DNA from: Hydractinia symbiolongicarpus
Lineage: Eukaryota; Cnidaria; Hydrozoa; Anthoathecata; Hydractiniidae
Assembly: GCF_029227915.1 (NCBI RefSeq)
Contig: NC_079884.1
Span: 9,672,001-9,736,000 of the forward strand
Length of the DNA stretch: 64,000 bases
Reading direction: 5' to 3'
Position numbers and translations under genes: made by a program. The notes under the pieces are model-generated. The model saw only the letters and a program-made list of their open reading frames with translations, did not search any database and was not told where the DNA came from. How positions within the stretch are numbered: the first letter of the stretch is position 1; every line of letters begins with the position of its first letter. Shown piece by piece: positions 21,270 through 46,934 of this stretch.

Positions 21270-22140
21270 TCATATTTTGATTTATCAGCAAAAATTAAAA
21301 AAATTAAAAAAGATAGAAAAATTGGAAGACCATACGATTATTAGAACAAGATTGTAATTTCAGGATATTCTTAGTAAAACAAAAGTTTGTTGTACCTAGT
21401 GTATAAACTTAAAATTTGGACATTACCATAAATTTTGATGCTGAATTCAAATATGTTAGTCATTTTTGTTGAAATTGATTACAAAAATTTTAAGCATGTT
21501 AACCCAGATACAAGAATTGAGAATTGTTGACAGAGCTACAGGCTTAGACTGCTAAAATCAGCACCTCCTGTGAAAAATCAAGTTGAGCAAATATGAAAGA
21601 TCTTTGAAAATTCTCTAGCTAGAAATCTTTTTATTTTTTTTTAAATTTTATCCGTTCCCAAGATATTTGTCTTAAAAGTTGCTATGCAAAATTATGATGT
21701 CATGAGTTAGCATTGAACATAATTATGGTAGCTAAATATTAAAATTTATGTAAAATTTTCAAAACGCATCAAAGAGAACGGCCAGAAAACAGATTTTCTA
21801 TATGGCTTGTCAAAAATGGTAAAAATAACACCCTCCCAGAGCATACTCATGACATCATGCATAATTAGTGAATCTTCTTAGTCCAAATTCTAAAAAAACA
21901 ATCAAGAATTTTAAAAAAAATATTCAAATTCCTAGACAACCTTTCAAGCTCATTCATATGCAATTAACTTTTTTTTTCTTTGGAGGTAACCTTCAAGTCT
22001 CTCCAACAAATCTTTATTTACTGAATATCATGCGCCTAGCTAGCTAAATATTGAAAGACTAAAGGAGTGTTGTTGTTGTTTTAAAGTGGGAATGTAAATC
22101 CTACAAATTATTGGTCTATCTCCATTAGGGCACAAACAAT
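21270..22140. repeat. Non-coding stretch with a dispersed repeat
   Basis: No exon recognised. Phrases such as 'agatatttgtcttaaaagtt', 'ttatgatgtcatgagttag' and 'catgacatcatgcataatta' resemble, partly in reverse complement, the NCS1 intron sequence near 54960-55110. This suggests a shared repeat family. Confidence 0.4.
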
Positions 22141-22149
22141 TTCTCTTAT

Positions 22150-22494
22150 TAGATAGATGTGCATATTTTACATGGCTAGCCTCACAAATATCGAGGGATA
22201 TACCCTGTCTATTATTTCCAGGAGGGGCCATGGCTTAGATGGAGAGTCCTAGAGTATTTAATGCTCATTTTGAGCGACGCAGACCCAATTAGGGCCCGTG
22301 CTCTACTAGACAACTCCCGGCAACATCCAACGGCCCACACAGTGTGCCATCTTCCCAATTTCCCTCACATGGCTTGGGTTAACCCGGGGCTATGGTAACA
22401 TTCACTCGCCCATGTTGAATCGCCGTCAAGAGGAATCGAACCCCGGTCTCCCGCACAGAGTACGAGAGCTATAACCACTAATCTACGGCGCCAT
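22150..22494 (-). mobile_element. tRNA-derived SINE, copy 1
   Basis: On the minus strand the head starts TGGCGCCGTAGATTAGTGG (tRNA-like A box) and has the B box GGTTCGATTCC at about 22432-22442. A body of about 270 bp follows, then a tail with 'tctatcta' repeats. The pol III box pair and tRNA-like 5' end define a SINE rather than a tRNA gene: there is no complete cloverleaf or acceptor stem. Confidence 0.75.
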
Positions 22495-22636
22495 ATTCCT
22501 GATCATAATTTCGTAAATGTTAGGCAGTCTAGATTTCTAAAACTCTTCCATGGAAACAGCAGTAGTCTATAGCTTTTGATACTGTTGATCATAAATTTTT
22601 TGAAAAAAAACAATGGTAATTTGGTGTTAAATTATA

Positions 22637-22986
22637 GATAGATAGATAAATGTGCAAATTTTACATGGCTAGCCTCACAAATATCGACGGATTTACCCTG
22701 TCTATTATTTCCAGGAGGGGCCATGGCTTTGACGTGGATTCCTTGAGTATTTAGTGCTCTCTTTGAGCTACGTAAACTTAATTAGGGTCAGCGCTCTGCC
22801 AGACAACTCCCTGCAACATTCAATGTCCCACACAGTGCGCCATCATCTCAATTTCCCTCACATGGCTTGGGTTAACCCGGGGCTATGGTAATATTTAATT
22901 GCCCATATTGAATCACCACCAAGGAGAATCGAACCCCAGTCTTCCGCACAAAGGACGAGAGTGATAACCACTAAACTATGGCGCCT
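22637..22986 (-). mobile_element. tRNA-derived SINE, copy 2
   Basis: Same family and orientation as 22150-22494, about 85% alike by eye. The head is TAGTTTAGTGGTTATCAC and the B box GGTTCGATTCT has one change. The tail has four GATA units at its left end. The pair is separated by about 140 bp. Confidence 0.75.
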
Positions 22987-22994
22987 AATTATAT

Positions 22995-23480
22995 TATACT
23001 AGTCATTAAGGCCCAATGGAAAATAAGTTGTTTTAGATGTTTTCATGACGTCAGCAACCCACCCACAAAAAAAATAATTTAACCTTGTTTTCACGCTGCC
23101 TCTATTGTGTAGAGCTTAAAACGCCGACCAAGAAAATGTATGTGATCATGTGCTCTTGATGAACGGTTAATGAGATGTAAGGCTTGGAAAATTGTGCTGA
23201 CGTCAGCAAAGTCTCCTAAAAGTACCAAAATTTTTTATTAGAAATTTGTATATCTGTTGCCTTCATCGTATAGACATTGAAACGCTGATCAAGAAAATCA
23301 TGTACTTTTGAAAAACGGTTGCAGAGATATTGGGGTTTAAAAGTTTTTTGATGACGTCATCAACCCGTCCATTCCGAAACGGATTGGGGAACCAGGTTTT
23401 GGAAAATTACCCAAATTGGTCCTAGGTGCTCCCTAGTTACCTATGCGGTGAAAAATCATTGACGTCACCACCTCGTTTCC
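22995..23480. repeat. Diverged tandem repeat, ~153-bp period, with TGACGTCA palindromes
   Basis: TGACGTCA occurs at 23046, 23198 and 23352. Each is preceded by similar sequence ('aaacgc(c/t)ga(c/t)caagaaaat', 'gaacggtt' or 'aaacggtt') and followed by 'caa' or 'cag'. A partial TGACGTCA occurs near 23459. The block lies 300-700 bp upstream of the ERCC6 start. Confidence 0.6.
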
Positions 23481-23763
23481 AAATTATTTGACCTCTAAGT
23501 TTTAGGTGCACTGCAATGGCTTCATTAATTTAATATAGGATATTGACGTTAAAGTTGTGTTATTGACATTGCGCCGTAACGTCAGAAAATTTAACATATT
23601 AGACATAAGTTTTTTGGCGACATCAAAGGAAAATGACAATATCCACTTTGCCTGTTACAAACAGACACAGTCTCTGTATTATTATAAGAGATTTACATGA
23701 ACATTGATATTTAGTTATTATGATTACATTTATTACTATGTTTTGTTAGTATTATAATGAGAT

Positions 23764-36108
<12,345 letters not shown>

Positions 36109-36125
36109 GATAGATGTTTTTTGTA

Positions 36126-36131
36126 AATAAA
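36126..36131 (+). terminator. Poly(A) signal AATAAA for ERCC6
   Basis: Canonical hexamer 18 bp after the stop codon at 36106-36108, implying a short 3' UTR. Confidence 0.5.
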
Positions 36132-36960
36132 TAGTTTGAAAAAGAAATCCTAGGCTATGACTAATTATTTCTTCAGCTTTGATGCTGTTAAAATTTTTCA
36201 ACAAAATTAGCCTGAACATTTTAAATATCTTAAACAGAAATTTTTTTGTTGCATGGCTTTTAGTTTTTTTTTAAAGAAAGTAGAAAAATACTGTAACTGG
36301 CTTTTTGTTTGTCCGTTTTTAAGGGGTTTTGAGAAATTTTTGTTTAAAGACGGCTTCTATCAACTGTTTTTCAACTAATGGTCGCTTTTAATTAAAATCT
36401 TTTTAATCTCAACTTGCAACGTGACGAGTCAACCGCGGTCCAATGTTTGCGCACGGACATCTTTTTAACAGCCAATCAAAATTTTGATAACGCTACCATC
36501 TTTAGCGTATTAAGGGTTCAGTATATTGAATGCGACGACTTTCAATTGTCGAGGGTTGCGATAATAAACGCGTCAATGAAAAGCGGTCTTAAATTGTAGC
36601 TTGCATCTGGGAGTGGCTTTTATCCCCGGCAGTTTTTTATTTGAAAAAATACAGTAATGTGTTATTTTTTGGCCTCACATTTCTTTTAAGTTGTTGCTTA
36701 TCCTGAAAAATAATCGTTTAAACTGACAGAAATTACCCAATGAACTTCTATGCTAAAAAAATTATTTCAGAATATATTTGGTACATATTTCTACTACGCC
36801 CATATTATATTTCACGTCACAATATATTTTAAAACATTTTATAAAAAGCTTTAAGTTTGTAAATAGTATTTAAAAATATTAGTAAAGACACTCCGACATA
36901 TGTCATATTGTTTAATTGTTAGTAATATTTGTTTGTTTGCAGTACGCTGTGTTCTTCAAA
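36132..36960. other. Intergenic between convergent genes
   Basis: ERCC6 (plus) and the giant coiled-coil gene (minus) end toward each other here. No exon-like frame stands out; the 62-codon frame at 36414-36599 has no support. Confidence 0.5.
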
Positions 36961-39900
36961 TCAAGCGTTCGATCTGAGAGAATCCAACTCGTCCGACAAT
37001 TCAAGTAATCGCTTCATCAAAGAATCAGTCTCGTTTCGAAGTCGTACTTTATATTGTTCGCGCATGCTCTGTTTAATCATTTCTTTTTCGCCGTCGTATT
37101 CTGCATCGATAATCCCGCTTAAATCTCCCATATGCACGAGTTCCTTTAATTCTTTTAAAGTTAAAGTCTCCTCCACCTTTTTGTCTGGGCACCATAATGT
37201 CCCTCCTCCGCACTTTTTCGACGTGGATTCATTTATGATTTCGTCAAATGTGACATGCAGAATTTGTCTCTCGTTTTTAATGTTGTTACCGTATAGACGA
37301 TACAAATTTTCTCTTAATGTCTGCAACTCTTCTTCACGACGCTCCTCCAGACGTTCTTTTTCCGCATCGAAACGTTCCTCTAATTCAGTGATTTCGTCTT
37401 GATGACTTGTTTTTAGCCTAAAATAATAAATTGGAAAACTAACGTCCGCAAAGGAGAGCAAGAATGTGGGACCCTGGGATCATTCGAAACCTTTCACGGA
37501 AGCATTTGTTCAAATTGCCCTATCGTCGATGTTAAAGGGGTCTGCTGGGGACCGTGGCAAATGACGTAAGACATCGTTTCATGATGGGAATGGAAGGACA
37601 AGACTCATTGTCACCTGCTTGGACGCGTGGAAACTCGTGATTTGCGGTAACAGGTTATCTTACATGGGAACTGAGTAAATGCTACCAATTTGCAAATGTG
37701 TGTTTTAAAGGCGTGGTATAGAAAACTGTTACAATGTCAAACTTACTTATCTCTTTGGTCTTTGTATTTCATTAGATTCTTCAACAATCTTCGAACGGTT
37801 TCTTCTAAGGCATGTCTCTCGTTGTCATATTTCTTTTTCATCGTCATTCTGTCACTTTCAAACTGTTTTATTAACTCTTTCTTTTCATTCCGCGAAATAT
37901 CAATTTGTTCCTGCATTTCTTCTTTCTCCACTTCGAACACTTTCATGTAGTTTTCAAACTGCTGCTTCATTTCCGTCTCGTAATCTTGTCTTTGTTCACC
38001 TAACTTTTTTAAGTTTTCTTCGTGAAGATCATCTTTGAGACGTCTTATTTCTTCCTCCCATTTGCTCTGTTCCTCTGAATACAGTTTTAATATTTTTTCT
38101 TTTTCTTTGTTGTGGTATTTTTGCAACTCTTCTAATTTCTGTTTATTCCGCGCCTCAATGTTTGAAATTAATTGTTTTTCTTCTGAGAAATAATCTTGCT
38201 CTTTTTGTCGTAACGCCGCTTTGACTTTTCGTAACTCGTTTCGAGTTTGTTGTAAATCGCGATTAGAAGCAATCAAGTCCTCGTTCATTTTGTCTCGCTC
38301 ATCCTGACTCATTTTTAACAGTTTAAATGAAACTCGATCATCCTGTTTTTTGTTTTCAACATTTTTACTCCTTTCGTTCGTTGATTTTGTCATAAAGAAT
38401 TTCATGCTTTCACCAAACTGATTTTTTTCTAACTCAAATTCTTCGAGTGATTTCTGCAGGTTTTCGTGCTTTTCTTTCAGTTCTCTCTCAAAATTCTCTA
38501 AATTTCTCATCTGTCTTTGTCCACTTCTTAACTCGCTGATTTCATCTTGTAACTCGGAATTTTCGAGTTTTACTCCCTCCAGTTCAGTTTGCATGCTGGA
38601 GATCCTTACACGATTTGTCTTTTCTTTTTCCTCCATTATTGTGACTTGTTCGTGCAACTGAATCGATAAATCTTCGTTTTCTTTAGTAACTGCATCCTTT
38701 TCGATTTCGACTTCATTCTTTAACTGCTCGATAGTGATGATGTCATTAGCCAAATTTCGAATTTTTTCGTTTAATTTGTCCACTGATTGGTTATATTTCT
38801 CGTTTAATTCTTTTCGTGTTTCCAAAAGTTCAGCTTCAAACGACTCGTCAAGATCGTGTAATTTATCGAGTAAAGTTTTATTTTCGACACTCAGTTCTTC
38901 GTTCGTTTCTTCTATTTTTTTAATTTTCTTCCACATCTCCTCAGCTTCCTTCTTATTATTTTTTGTTTCTTCTTCCAGTCTTTCTGTGAGATCTTTTATC
39001 TCGTTAACATACGATGCTCTTTCGTTTGCAAACGCTATCTTGACTTGTCCTAATTCGTCGTTGCGAGAAACTTCATTTTCGATTGTTAACTTTTCAATTT
39101 CAGTTTTGTGGACTTCGACTTTGTTTTTCGCCGCTCGTAGCTCTTTAGTTATTTTAGTAGTCTCGTTTTGATGTTTGACGTTGAGTGTTTGATATTTTTC
39201 TTTAACCTCGTCCAACGCGTGTTGAAGTTCTTCGTTTTGTTTTTCCACTTGTGTTTTGGTTTCTTTCATCTTGTTCAGTTCTCTGCGTTGTTTTTCAATC
39301 AGTTGGCAATTCTTGTGCATCTCAGTTTTACTTAGTCTTTCTTTCTGTTGTGAAGCACTCAATTCTGCTTGTGTTTCCTTTATATGCTTCGTCTCTAGCT
39401 CAAGTTTTTCCTGCATCAAACTTTTTTCTCTACTTAGACGTTTAAATTTCTTTCGAAATGAATCCAGCTCGTTTTGTAGTTGACTTTTGCTAACTTTTAA
39501 ATTTTCATTTTCTTTATTTGCACGCATCAATTCTGTTTTTATTTTACTCGTTCCTTCGCTGAGATTCGCTGTTTTTTCTTTTTTCGCCAAGCGTGCTTTT
39601 AAACGATCGTTCTCAACAATTGCTGCGTCCAATTTCTCTTTCGTTTCCTCGTAATCATCTTTCAATTTTTGTGCTTCTTCATGTATCGAGCTTGTTTTGC
39701 TCGTACATTGCTGTAAATTATCGCGTAAACTTTCAGTTTCGGAGAAGAAATCTTCCTCGCGTCGTCTTAGTAAATGGCACTGTTCTTCTTGTTCACCCAA
39801 ACGTTTTTGCAGCACCTTCTTATCTTCAACAAGCTGGTTAATCAAGTTATTATTTATCTCTCCCCTCTCTAATGCGTCAATGTTGGATATCAGCAGCTCT

Positions 39901-42900
39901 TCGATTGTTTCGACATTGCGAAGCCTTTTACGAACTTCGTTAAACCATGGATCGGTAGTTTTGTCATTATTCATGTTACCTGTTATGAGATCGTGTAATC
40001 GTATTCCAACTAATTCTCGGACTTGTTTTTGTGTTGTTTTTAAAACTTCTAATTCTTCTTGGACATTCGTAAGTTCATTATTTAAAAATTCTATTTGTTT
40101 ATAAAAATCGTCTGCCGTTTGTTTTCCCTTGGTCTGTTCTTCTTTCGCAAGTTTAATATCGTTTTTCAAATTTTGAATTTGCTCCGTCTGCAGTGTGCAT
40201 AACCCTACCATGTCTTTGATATATTGCGATATAGTGCGATCTTCCATACACATCATTAACTCTTTCAAATGTGGCTCGCTTGCTTCAACGTTTGGGTCTT
40301 GAAGAAGACTGAATAAATGTTCACCAAGCTGGCACTTCATACGCGAAAAATCTTTATTGTATTTACTTTCGTTTACAATTTTATTTAAACTAGCTTCGCT
40401 TTGTTCCAGCTGTTTTACCTTCTTGTGTAGAAGTTTTTTCTTGTGAATATTATATCCATTATTTGCTTTTATTTCTTTATATTCTTCATAGCATACTTTT
40501 ATCTCTTCAGTTAAACATTCTTTCTGTTTTCTTATATCCTCTTCGTACAGTAGTTTCTGCACTTCCTCGATTTCTTTAATTACTTTGCGTCTTTTACCCA
40601 ATAAATCAACCAATGAGGTTTCAGTATTTTCATCGATAACTGAATCGGTAAAGTTTGTAAGGCGTTGTTGTAATTCTCTTTTGTGGCTTAATAAAGAGTT
40701 CAAGTGTTCATCCAAAATTCTGCTCATATCTTCTTCAATTTCTTCTTCTTTAACTTCTTCTTCTTCTTCATTATTCTCTTGTTTAGCCTCTGTTATATTA
40801 ACTTCTTTCTCAAGGGCATTGGAATATTGATGAATTGTGATATTAATCTCATCGAGTTCTTGTTCAAGTTTTATTTTTGTTTTTTTGAGCTCAGATTTTG
40901 TCACGACTCGCTCCGTAAGCACAAATCTTTCATGTGAGATTTCTTCTTCTATTTCTTCCCGCCTTTTTTCGTTCTTGTCAACTTTTTCTTTCAGCATTCT
41001 CATCTCATCTTCCAAGTTTTCTTTACGTTGAAGCAGAACTAATTTTGCTTCTGTTTCCGCTAGTAACTTTTGTGTTTTCGAAAGTTCTTCTGTTACTGCT
41101 CGCTTTTCTTCAGTCTGTGTGATTTCAATGGCCTCTTTTTCTAACTGCAGGGCAAGTATCTCAGCCTTCAGCTTCTTAACCACCATCCTTTCTTCTATAT
41201 TTTGAAGCTGCAGAAATATGTCTACTTCTTTCGGCTTAGTTATGAATTCAGTCAAATCGATGAATTCATCTTTGGTGGATGAAACAGGCTTAAATTGTTC
41301 CACTTTAAATTGCTGACTCAACAATTCTATGCTTTTTTGGATATCATCCTGAGTGATATTTTGAATGGTGTCATTTTCATCCAGCAAAGTGTCATCACTG
41401 GTATTACATCGAAACATACATTTGTCGATATGTTGGAGATGTTGTTTCATTTTTTCTTTACTTTCTTCTATTTCTTTGATGTGTTCAAATTTGTTCAAAA
41501 TATCCTCACTTTCGCGGATATGTTCCTCCTTCTTTTGAAGCTGGAAGATTTTCTTCAGCAGTTTATCTCTCTCATCAATGACCACACTAAAACTGTTTCT
41601 GCTTGATGTACTACGTGGTGAAAAACTTCTGGTTGGTGAACCATTGTTTTCTTCAGCAGGCAAAGGGAAATCACCTTCAATTATCTTTTCATCAATCTCT
41701 TCGATAATTCTTTCTAACTCGCCTTTTTTATTATTTAAGTCTTGCCTTTTTTCTTCAGTAATATTTGCATTTTCTAATTCTTTTTCAAGAAAAAACAACT
41801 CGTTCAATTTTTCATCTCTTCTTTCAAGGAACGTTGCTAAAGCACTCAACTTCACAGGAGCAGTAGTTCTGTTGATGTATGGTTTTGTTCTTACAATGTG
41901 TTCATTATATTGCGACTCTACATCATACGATGTAACCGCTGTTTCAAATTCACGTGCAATTTTCTTACTATCACGTGCAAGTTTCTCATATTCCTTTAAA
42001 GGACTGCCTTTCTCGTGGTCATAAAAATCTTCTTTTCGTTCAATCAATAAATTTAATTTTTTGATTTTGTTCAACAGTATTCTCAATTTATCTTCATTTA
42101 ACGATTTTAATTCTTTGATATCCTCGATATTGTTAAAATCAATGTTCCGTGAAATAAAATTTTGTAAAATTTTTCGGAAATCCTCCGTTTCTTTTATCTT
42201 TATAAACGTATCCTTTAAGTCACTCTCGCTCAATTGATTCTCGCTTGGTTGACAACCCGACAGCTTCAAGGCATTTTCAAATTCATTTTTCGCATGCTGC
42301 AACTCAAAGGTTGCTGCAGTGTTGGCCAGCAAATGAAAAGAAAAATTTTCCATCCCGTCTTCTTCAACGTCAAGCATATTTAACTTGGACATTACCTTCT
42401 CGACTCTCTCGAAGATATCGGCGTCCACACTTTCAAGAACTTTACACATTTCAGCAGCCTCTTCGTTGCCTTCCTCAGTGTCTCTTGGCACACTTAAAAT
42501 GTTTTTACTTAAAGATAGCCTTTCCCTAATTAACGAATCCACAGTGGGTTCACCACTTTTTGTAGATTGCTTGACGTATTCCTTTTTGTCTAACTGTGTA
42601 ATGATAGTTTGCAAGTCATCTATGCTTACACTGTCTGCCATTTTATTTTCAAGCACGTGTTTCAAATCCAGCAACTTTTTGAGCCTTTCTTTCAAAACTT
42701 GATCCTGTCCACCAATACGTTCATCTAAATCCATCAGCTCTTGCTCGACTTTAATCTTCTGCTTCAACAACCCTTTAATGTTGTTGTCATTTTCTGATTC
42801 CGCTTGAATTCCAAAATTGATATCGTCTAAGATGGAAAGCAACTCCCTTTTCTTTTGATATAAGGTGGTGAGCATGGATTGGCCTTCATATGTAGCAAAG

Positions 42901-45900
42901 CCGGTTAACTCGAACTCATCTATCTGCTTTATTTCTTTATTTGTTTGATTGATATCTCCAATTATGTCTTTTAGCTCCTTACCAAGTTTTTGTTTTTCTT
43001 CCTTAGTCAAATTTTCCTTGTTAACCCAACTTTTTTCCTTGGCTTCTTGCAGCTTTTTCTCCATTTTTGTCTTGACTATGTCAATAAATACATCTAATCT
43101 ATTGCGTGCAATTTGGATAATCGTGGATATACCATAGCTCTTTTGTTTTAACATCTCTTCATCTGTACATTTTAAACTTTTATTAATGGAAGCGTGACCG
43201 CTGTTTTTCCGCTTTGCGTCAGATAGAAGTCTTTCATCATCTTCTAAGCACATGATCAGCTTCTTTGTTCGATCTCTTTCTTCCAGCAAATCTCTCAAAG
43301 CTTGATGCGCAACCTCGCTATCCTTACCAACCAACATGTCCTCTCTCATATTTTGTAATTCTCTTTCAAGTTTTGCTTTTGCAGATTCCAATGTTTCCAT
43401 CTCATCCAAATTGGAATCTAAATTTTGAATTTCTTTTTCTTCTAACTGTTGCCTTAAAGACGAAATTTTGTTTTGTAATTCTTGGATTTTATTTGAATAC
43501 TTCTCTTCGACTGTATCTGGTTTTAACTTCATTTCAATGTCATTTAAAGCATTTTTCAACTCTTCAGAATATTTCTTTAATCCATGTAGATCTTGCAGCG
43601 TAATTTCGCCTTTGTACATTTCTATATTCACGTTATCCAGTTCCATCTCGATTTCCACTAGTTTTGTATTAAGATCATGACTTCTTCTTCTATTTTCCAA
43701 TGCTTGATCGTTTTCAAGATCTTCAATTTGTTCCAAGCTCCCACTTGGACTCGATTCATAATCGTTGCTTGTGATGATTTCCTGTATTTTATGCTCAGTC
43801 TCTGTGAGTCTCTTAGAGAGTTCATTTCTTGTCTCGATTACCTGTTTCACTTGTGATGTATTTGGAGTTTCCATTGACACGTCATCTGGACGATACTTAA
43901 CGCTGTGTTTGTTCACAAAGGGACTTAATTTCTCTAGATCTTCTTTTAGTTGAGATAATTTTTTAGATAATGGAATTTTTTCTTTTTTTAATGATTTTTC
44001 AGCAAGATTTTGCAACTTCTGTTTTTCTGTTTTCTCGCTATCCAAGTTCTCTGCAATTTTTGATCTGACATGTTCAATTTCTATAGCAACCCGGCCTATT
44101 TGTTCCTCCGTGTAAACTTTCTCTTTTTTACGTTCCTCGTTCATCAGGTTGTCAGCAACTCTCTTATTCAGTTCTTTTAAATTCCTCTTTAATACATTTT
44201 TTCGTTGAAGCAACTTTTTCTCCTTTCGCAACATTTCCTCCTTGCTCAATTTTAAAGCTTCTAGTTTGTCATTGACTTCTTCAATTTGTGGCGTGTTTAC
44301 ACGAAGCAGTTCTTCAACTTTTTCCTGTTCTTCTTTCAACGCTGCAAGAGTGTCTGATGTTACGGCTTGACGTGATATAATTTCTTCAACATTTTCGTAC
44401 GCTAAAGCCTCGTTTTGATATTCAGAGAGCTGTTTAATCTCGCTTTCATACTCCTGAATAATGTTTTCTATAGATTTTTCGTTGTAATGCACTAAACCAA
44501 TCGCATGCGTTTGCTTGTTTTCTTTAATGTGGAGAAGGTCTTGAACTAAGGTGCTACCTAACTTCGGTTCAATCGCCAGCAAATCCTCTATGCTTTCTTC
44601 TTCATCCTCATCCATTCGTATAGGCTCGATATAAAAGTTAGTTGTTGGATTCACTACCAACTTCCCTGCTCCAGAGTTTAACATCCCTAAAAGCTCTTCT
44701 TTTTCTTTCACTAAAGTTTTATTTTTATAAACAATCTTTAACATTTGTTTTTTAAGAAAATCGTCATTCGAATCAGTAAATTTCAAACTAATCGCGTCTT
44801 GGCAAACTTCCTCTGCTTCGTAGAGTTCATTTTGTATGTTTACAAAATCTTTAATAGTTTTTCGAACTTGCTCTTTCTCGCTAGATTCGGTGGTGTAGCT
44901 TTTACTAACGAGGTTTTCAATAAGTTGACTTCTTTCTCTTTCATTCTTCTCCTTTAAAATATTGTTTGTTAACTGCTTTAACTCAGATGAACTTAAATCT
45001 AAATTCTTTTGAATATCAGCCAACACAGAGTCTAACGAAGCTTCCAGAAGATCAATTTTTCGACAAGCTTTTCCCAAGTCATGCATGTCAGTGGTGAAGT
45101 TACTTTCTTGGTTTGGAACTCCAGACTTGTTCATTTCTTGAAATGCAGTCTTTGTGTTGCGGAGTTTAATTTTAAGGTCATCGCTCAAACCGTTCAACAC
45201 ATCGTCATTATTATCAGTATGTAACCACTCAACCAAATTATTTGCCATTGAAAGAAGCCTCTCTTTCACACTAGTTTCTGCCTCGTTTTGAATAAGTTGT
45301 TTAATTTTTGACTTTGCTTTGTCGAGTCTAAACTGTCGTTCAAGGTCAGCTAAGGTTTTCGTAATCTCTTCTTCATCGATCTCATTCTTTCTTACTTCCA
45401 GTTCTTGAAGCATTGCGACTTTTTCGCGAAGCAGCTGTTTCTGGACTACGTCTTTCATATCGTGTGTTAAAGCCTCTACAGCTTCCTGAAGTGCGTCGTT
45501 GTTAATCTCCACATAACTGGTTTGCAACTCTTCGTCATTTGTCTCGATTACATCAGTCTGCGTGACCGACGTGGTATTTGTTTTCGTGTAAACTTTTTCG
45601 ACACCTAACGCCGATTCCATAACCGACATTTTGTCGGTAAATTGCTTCATCAGTTGGTTTGCACGATGCCGATGATTGACTTCTGCTTTTTCTCTGTCTT
45701 TAAGAAAAGATCGAACCATGTTTTGTCGTTCCTCCATTATTTCAAACGATTGCTGAAATATTTAAAACTGCAGTTAGCCCTGACATTAATTAAGAACGGA
45801 AACAAAAAGTGCGAGCAGAAAGAGCTTCTTAACCACCCTCGACCGCAGGATCTTTATTCCTTTGATATATAAGAGATGTCAAAAAATTCTGGGAGCGAGG

Positions 45901-46934
45901 TTGGTTCTTGACAACTAATGCGAGTCGCAAAAACAAAATTTTTAATTCGAATTATTTAGTGTGAATCAACAAGTAGGAAAATTAGAGGGTTATTAAAGGA
46001 ACTTTGATGAGATCTTGTCGTATATTTTATTTCCCAAATTTATTTTTGGACAAAATTTTTGCGTCAGAAAAAAATGTTTGCCAACTCGAAATACTTCGTC
46101 AATTGTCCGAAAAATGTTATTTACCTTCTGCACTTTGTTATTTCCTTGATGTATTTCAAAAAAAGTTGTTACACATAATGTCAATACAACTCTGTGACAA
46201 TCTTTTTCGTGTGTTGAGTTACTGTGAATTTAAATACAATTGAACTCATGTTATTCGAACTCGTTTAGTTCGAAAAATCATTTCAATCGAACAGATACTT
46301 CGATCCCTTTAGAATTTACTAGTAAACGCTTACAAAAACACTCCTTTAATTCGAACTCCCATAATTCGAAAAATCATTAGATTCGTATTATATGATTTCA
46401 AAAGTTCAAGTCCTAAACAGGATATTCACGATGCTGGTCTGAAGAGATTAGGTTCTAAGCAAAAAGAAGCAATCTGGCCTTAAAAATCAGATTGCTTTTA
46501 AAAACATGTACAGAAAACGTAATTATGGATCCACAGATGTGACAGTACCAAAGAGTGGTCATAGCCTCATAACATTCTTAAAAATTCCGCAGTAGCATTA
46601 TTAAGACCCCACTTACGTCATTAAAATTATGAATTACACAAATTAGATTCCATACCTCCATTTGTTGATCTATTTCTTTTAACAAGCGATTCGTGTCTTT
46701 CATTCCCTTCTCAGGATCTTCCCTATCCCTGTTGATTTTTTCAATTTCCAATGTAATATCTGAAATGTCCATGCTAACATCGGATGCCATGCTTTCTACC
46801 AGCCCTACTGTTGACAATGTATTCTTAGATGGTGAATTTGATTGAATATTTTTATCACGTCTGGGTGGTAGAGCAGCTGCGCCCTCAACGCCCATAAAAA
46901 TATCTTCTTTGTGGAGTTTATCCGCTATATTCAT
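36961..46934 (-). CDS. Giant coiled-coil protein, 2,913 aa
   Basis: Minus-strand exons are 46934-46656 (ATG; donor GAG|GTATGG), 45752-37747 (acceptor ttcAG; donor GATAA|GTAAGT) and 37417-36961 (acceptor ttttAG; stop). Phases 0 and 2 match and the total is 8,742 nt. An acceptor (tatacAG) 11 bases before the ATG predicts a 5' UTR intron or leader splice. The first 93 residues are Ser/Thr-rich and disordered. Almost everything after that is Glu/Lys/Leu heptad sequence, with breaks at Pro/Ser patches (for example SPTRSFSPRSTSSRNS). The C-terminal 150 residues contain a compact segment with two Cys (KKCGGGTLWCPDKK). No motor, EF-hand, membrane or signal sequence is seen. It is likely a filamentous scaffold (centrosomal, ciliary or Golgi), but I cannot name an orthologue. 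Confidence 0.85.
45833..45907. mobile_element. Fold-back MITE, CAACCTCG family, copy 3
   Basis: Ends are CACCCTCGACCGCAGG and the inverted CTGGGAGCGAGGTTGG. The flanks TTCTTAAC and TTCTTGAC match at seven of eight bases, suggesting an 8-bp target duplication. It lies in the 45753-46655 intron of the coiled-coil gene. Confidence 0.6.
46238..46400. repeat. Repeat with 'ttcgaactc' words (pogo/Tigger-like end?)
   Basis: 'attgaactcatgttattcgaactcg', 'agttcgaaaaatcatt' and, about 100 bp on, 'aattcgaactcccataattcgaaaaatcatt' are variants of one unit in direct orientation. The termini recall pogo-type Tc1/mariner ends, but a mirror end was not found. It is intronic to the coiled-coil gene. Confidence 0.35.

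Noticed and set aside
22440-22490. Possible tRNA gene
   Set aside because: A and B boxes are present but there is no full cloverleaf or acceptor stem, and a second copy with a long body follows; SINE explains it.
38734-44957. Many plus-strand frames of 60-150 codons (Ser/Phe/Leu-rich)
   Set aside because: They are antisense shadows of the 8-kb coiled-coil exon; Glu/Lys codons read backwards give Phe/Leu/Ser.
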